The notes beneath the pieces were generated by a model that saw only the letters and a program-made list of their open reading frames with translations, was not told the DNA's origin and searched no databases. From contig CAUGKZ010000086.1 of the NCBI GenBank assembly GCA_959600065.1, forward strand, positions 1 through 7,230: a stretch of DNA of 7,230 bases, written 5' to 3'. Numbering within the stretch: the stretch's first letter is position 1; the number at the start of each line of letters is the position of its first letter. Below, piece by piece: positions 6,138-7,230 of the stretch. The position numbers and the translations under genes are program-made. The DNA comes from an uncultured Kroppenstedtia sp. (GTDB lineage: Bacteria; Bacillota; Bacilli; Thermoactinomycetales; DSM-45169).

Positions 6138-6689
6138 TTATTGGCTTAATAGTTTCAGAAACTCTTTCATGAACCCGGGCAAATCCGGCCAGGCGTGACC
6201 GGATACCAGATTTCCTTCCACGTGCAGATCTTTGTCGATGTATTTGGCACCGGCCCGCTCCACTTCCGGGCGGCAGGTGGTGAAGGCGGTCATCTCCCTT
6301 CCCTGGACCGCCTCTGGCACCACATCAAAGACCAAAGCCGCGTGGCAGATCGCACCTACAGGCTTGTTCGCCGTGAAGAAATGGGTGACGATCTCCGGCA
6401 CCTGCTCATGCATCCGGATATGTTCCGGTGCACGTCCACCGGGGATGATCAGACCATCAAACTCGGCCGGATTCACCTCTGCAAAAGATGCATCAGCATC
6501 CAGGCCATAAGCGAACTTTTCTGTAAAGGTCTCCATATGCGGTTCAAAATCATGCACCACGGTCTGCAATTTTTTCTTCTTGGGTGCCGCGATGGTGACC
6601 TCGTGTCCTTCTTCCAACAGCCGATAGTAGGGATAGAAGACTTCCAGAGCTTCCACCGCATCACCGGTCAGGATCAATACTTTTGCCAA
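6138..6689 (-). CDS. DJ-1/PfpI family protein
   Basis: A 183-residue soluble protein of the class I glutamine amidotransferase-like DJ-1/PfpI superfamily. The nucleophile elbow GAICHAALV gives Cys115-His116. Glu16 in EVFYPYYRLLEEGHEV corresponds to the conserved Glu next to the cysteine in PfpI. IIPGGRAPEHIR (81-92) is the conserved glycine-rich turn, and VSGHAWPDLPGFM near the C-terminus is also family-like. Family members have been described as proteases, chaperones or deglycases acting on glycated proteins; the sequence does not tell which. B. subtilis general stress protein 18 (YfkM) belongs to the same family. The start is TTG 6687-6689, 8 bases after AAAGGGGAGG. No ATG or GTG fits better, and the following residues (AKVLILTGD) form the expected first beta strand. 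It is probably monocistronic, with a promoter-like site at 6727-6752 and a strong terminator at 6099-6129. Confidence 0.95.
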   Translation of the reverse strand: MAKVLILTGDAVEALEVFYPYYRLLEEGHEVTIAAPKKKKLQTVVHDFEPHMETFTEKFAYGLDADASFAEVNPAEFDGLIIPGGRAPEHIRMHEQVPEIVTHFFTANKPVGAICHAALVFDVVPEAVQGREMTAFTTCRPEVERAGAKYIDKDLHVEGNLVSGHAWPDLPGFMKEFLKLLSQ

Positions 6690-6697
6690 TCAGAAAA

Positions 6698-6707
6698 CCT
6701 CCCCTTT
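6698..6707 (-). promoter_or_regulatory. Ribosome-binding site deciding the TTG start of the DJ-1/PfpI gene
   Basis: AAAGGGGAGG, a near-perfect Shine-Dalgarno sequence, lies exactly 8 bases before TTG 6687-6689. The layout, including a TGA just before the TTG, is the same as at pyc. Confidence 0.8.
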
Positions 6708-6726
6708 AGATGGTCCAATCATATTT

Positions 6727-6752
6727 ATATCCTTTCCGCGGGAGAAAAAAAC
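6727..6752 (-). promoter_or_regulatory. Candidate SigB-like promoter of the DJ-1/PfpI gene
   Basis: On the minus strand GTTTTT (6747-6752) is followed after 14 bases by GGATAT (6727-6732). This is close to the Bacillus SigB consensus GTTTAA-N12-15-GGGTAT. The start would fall near 6720, about 13 bases before the ribosome-binding site. The upstream half overlaps the palindrome AAAAACCGGTTTTT (6747-6760). No good SigA -35 was found for the AT-rich stretch ATATAAATATGAT nearby. The match is suggestive only. Confidence 0.35.
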
Positions 6753-6762
6753 CGGTTTTTCC

Positions 6763-6864
6763 TCAGAAGCGGTTGATTCCGCTCCTCAAGCTCTGATGGA
6801 CCCCTCCAAGTCCGACGATTTTACCGGCTGGCTTCAGGGGAACGGTATATCCATCTTTCTTCAT
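6763..6864 (-). CDS. Possible 33-residue small protein, unknown
   Basis: An ATG-started minus-strand frame of 33 codons (MKKDGYTVPLKP..., with GKIVGLGGVHQ in the middle, ending INRF). It ends just before the palindrome and promoter of the DJ-1/PfpI gene. There is no recognisable ribosome-binding site and no promoter room downstream of the hairpin at 6892-6927. I do not recognise the peptide; its composition is protein-like, but a chance frame is a serious alternative. Confidence 0.25.
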   Translation of the reverse strand: MKKDGYTVPLKPAGKIVGLGGVHQSLRSGINRF

Positions 6865-6891
6865 CCAACAAGAATAAGAAGATAGAGACAA

Positions 6892-6927
6892 GAGCGGCTC
6901 TTTTGAATTCCTCTTCAAGAGTCGCTC
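6892..6927. terminator. 11-bp hairpin, possible minus-strand terminator
   Basis: GAGCGGCTCTT (6892-6902) pairs with AAGAGTCGCTC (6917-6927) around a 14-base loop. There is one G-U pair in plus-strand RNA, which is an A-C mismatch in minus-strand RNA. On the minus strand it is followed by a T-rich tract (TTGTCTCTATCTTCTT); on the plus strand no T-run follows. It could be a terminator for something entering from beyond 7230, or a folded RNA element. Confidence 0.45.
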
Positions 6928-7143
6928 AGTTCCCCTACAACTTCCCTACCTCGCTTGGATTTCCACGACTCCTTTCTGATACCTATTTCCAGTGCTCGCC
7001 CAGCACGATTCGCCTTTACGCTCTTTGTAAGTGACCGGAACCGCCTCACTCTTCTGCACTAGCGGAAAAGCAGGGAAGGGAGTTCATCCACCACTCTGGC
7101 TGAGCTGGTTTGCACATCAGAGTACTTAAATAAGCTAACACCT

Positions 7144-7162
7144 TCAATTCATAGTGAATTGA
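7144..7162. repeat. AT-rich palindrome next to the right inverted repeat
   Basis: TCAATTCA (7144-7151) and TGAATTGA (7155-7162) form a perfect 8-bp stem with a TAG loop, 14 bases inside the inverted repeat at 7177-7230. On the plus strand it is followed by TTTTCTATTTT. Short three-base-loop palindromes near an element edge are seen in several mobile elements, but it could also be a weak plus-strand terminator or an operator. Confidence 0.5.
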
Positions 7163-7176
7163 TTTTCTATTTTCCA

Positions 7177-7230
7177 TCAGGCGTGTTGATTAGCCATATT
7201 TTGGGTGGGGAGATCGTGTTCACCCACGCG
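7177..7230. repeat. Right copy of the 54-bp long-range inverted repeat
   Basis: Reverse complement of 59-112 at 53 of 54 positions; it runs to the last base of the window, so the full repeat may be longer. On the minus strand one frame through it ends exactly at TGA 7177-7179 (RVGEHDLPTQNMANQHA). On the plus strand a frame reads LISHILGGEIVFTHA to the edge. The plus frame is open from 7063. Confidence 0.85.

Larger units (their letters stand above)
6866..7176. other. About 310 bp without a confident gene
   Basis: This stretch lies between the possible small ORF and the right inverted repeat. It holds a hairpin at 6892-6927, a palindrome at 7144-7162 and several short open frames, none with a ribosome-binding site. 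Minus strand 6946-7059 (GTG start, 37 codons) reads VQKSEAVPVTYKERKGESCW onward. Another minus frame, 6915-7148, is open except for one TAG at 7059-7061. Plus strand 7063-7230 is open for 56 codons to the window end. Overlapping open frames on both strands suit either a decayed gene or a structured non-coding RNA or element end. I cannot decide which. Confidence 0.5.

Noticed and set aside
6195..6776. Plus-strand frame of 193 codons opposite the DJ-1/PfpI gene
   Set aside because: It lies almost entirely antisense to the DJ-1/PfpI gene, which has clear motifs, a Shine-Dalgarno site and a terminator. It has no start signals.
6866..7230. Group II intron or IS200/IS605 end
   Set aside because: The structured look and palindrome suggested these, but I found no domain V-like sequence, no intron 5' GUGYG start with flanking exons, and no reverse transcriptase, TnpA or TnpB reading frame.

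Overview
The window looks like chromosomal DNA of a low-to-mid-GC Firmicute (Bacillales). Every convincing host gene has a strong purine-rich Shine-Dalgarno site, two of the three start at TTG, and the pyruvate carboxylase has the single-chain 1149-residue form usual in Bacillales. A Thermoactinomycetaceae-like host is only a guess from the general look of the proteins. All real genes lie on the minus strand, so transcription runs from right to left.

Layout, left to right. 1-116: the tail of a repeated sequence; its 54 bp at 59-112 return inverted, with one mismatch, at the far right edge (7177-7230). 117-1456: a complete IS3-family (IS150-like) insertion sequence with 22-bp perfect terminal inverted repeats, orfA, an A6G slippery site and a DDE orfB broken by a frameshift. 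1481-4930: pyruvate carboxylase (pyc), with an untranslated leader holding a strong hairpin and a possible promoter. 5195-5977: a crotonase-fold enoyl-CoA hydratase/isomerase whose active-site residues resemble PaaG rather than a classical hydratase. 6099-6129: a 14-bp GC-rich hairpin terminator. 6138-6689: a DJ-1/PfpI-family protein with a possible SigB-type promoter. 6763-7176: no confident gene, but one or two tiny open frames, two hairpins and an open plus-strand frame that runs off the window into the inverted repeat.

How it works together. The three host genes appear to be separate transcription units, because each has its own upstream promoter-like sequence and there are terminators between them. 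Pyc makes oxaloacetate from pyruvate. The crotonase probably acts in fatty-acid or aromatic acyl-CoA breakdown. The DJ-1/PfpI protein is probably stress-related. The IS lies only 24 bp downstream of the pyc stop codon in the same orientation, so pyc transcripts may read into it. No rRNA, tRNA, CRISPR array or riboswitch of a class I can name was seen. I did not find a clear new biological system. The most unusual things are the broken transposase, which can be reconstructed exactly, and the inverted repeat pair bracketing the window together with the odd non-coding stretch beside it.
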